Below, piece after piece: positions 34,089-34,114 of a DNA stretch of 34,114 nucleotides. A program made the translations under genes and the position numbers. The DNA comes from Deltaproteobacteria bacterium (GTDB taxonomy: Bacteria; Desulfobacterota; Desulfobaccia; Desulfobaccales; 0-14-0-80-60-11), in the NCBI GenBank assembly GCA_026388765.1, contig JAPLJC010000166.1, positions 1 through 34,114 of the forward strand, read 5' to 3'. The notes beneath the pieces are model-generated. The model worked only from the letters and a program-made list of their open reading frames with translations, searched no databases and was not told the origin of the DNA. Every line of letters starts with the position of its first letter. Position 1 is the stretch's first letter.

Positions 34089-34114
34089 ACTTATGGGGGT
34101 TGGGGGAGGGGCTT

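Overview
The window looks like a chromosomal segment of a GC-rich, strictly anaerobic deltaproteobacterium (Desulfobacterota), probably a sulfate reducer or syntroph of the Desulfobacca/Syntrophobacter kind. This is an inference from gene content: selenocysteine-containing formate dehydrogenase, HdrA and MvhD proteins, sigma-54 regulation, and a housekeeping backbone (proS, a RelA/SpoT homologue, rpmB, tRNA-His).

Region 1 (1-11297, minus strand) is an electron-transfer operon. In transcription order it encodes a giant HdrA fusion, a tandem HdrA-HdrA protein, MvhD, an FrhB/FdhB-like iron-sulfur protein, the formate dehydrogenase catalytic subunit, and the start of an HdrC-like protein cut by the window edge. 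The ORF track breaks four of these genes at an in-frame TGA. In every case the TGA sits where the family carries catalytic or cluster-binding Cys/Sec (FdhA CARL-U-H, MvhD VAG-U-HLGDC, HdrA NDCAM-U-IISPK twice), and a hairpin with a SECIS-like loop follows. I therefore read them as four selenoproteins, not pseudogenes. The giant HdrA (1487 aa) has a complete GltD/NfnB-like FAD-NAD(P)H oxidoreductase inserted in its ferredoxin region and a second HdrA unit at its C-terminus. The set suggests a soluble complex linking formate, NAD(P)H, ferredoxin and a disulfide or other low-molecular-weight acceptor by flavin-based electron bifurcation or confurcation.

Region 2 (11458-18991) holds three GcvH-like proteins without the lipoyl lysine in its canonical place, an archaemetzincin, and a two-component system. 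The kinase has two N-terminal Rossmann-like domains and two Cys-motif PAS domains. The sigma-54 activator is broken between its receiver and AAA+ domains. Two gcvH-like genes diverge from an ~900-bp control region with two sigma-54 promoters and near-symmetrical pairs of 17-bp palindromes. That is the layout expected for an enhancer-binding protein, and the neighbouring AAA+ regulator is the obvious candidate. The minus-strand promoter may feed the whole Hdr/Fdh operon.

Region 3 (19154-26300) contains a chromate transporter, tRNA-His, two paralogous secreted beta-propeller proteins with an identical 88-bp 5' segment, a YprB-like exonuclease and a secreted HAF-repeat protein. The three secreted proteins share a C-terminal LLLD ending.

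Region 4 (26581-34114) contains proS, the RelA/SpoT homologue, rpmB, a block of dispersed palindromic repeats, a secreted metallopeptidase ending in ten aspartates, and an AT-rich, probably acquired HEPN-type gene closed by a strong terminator.
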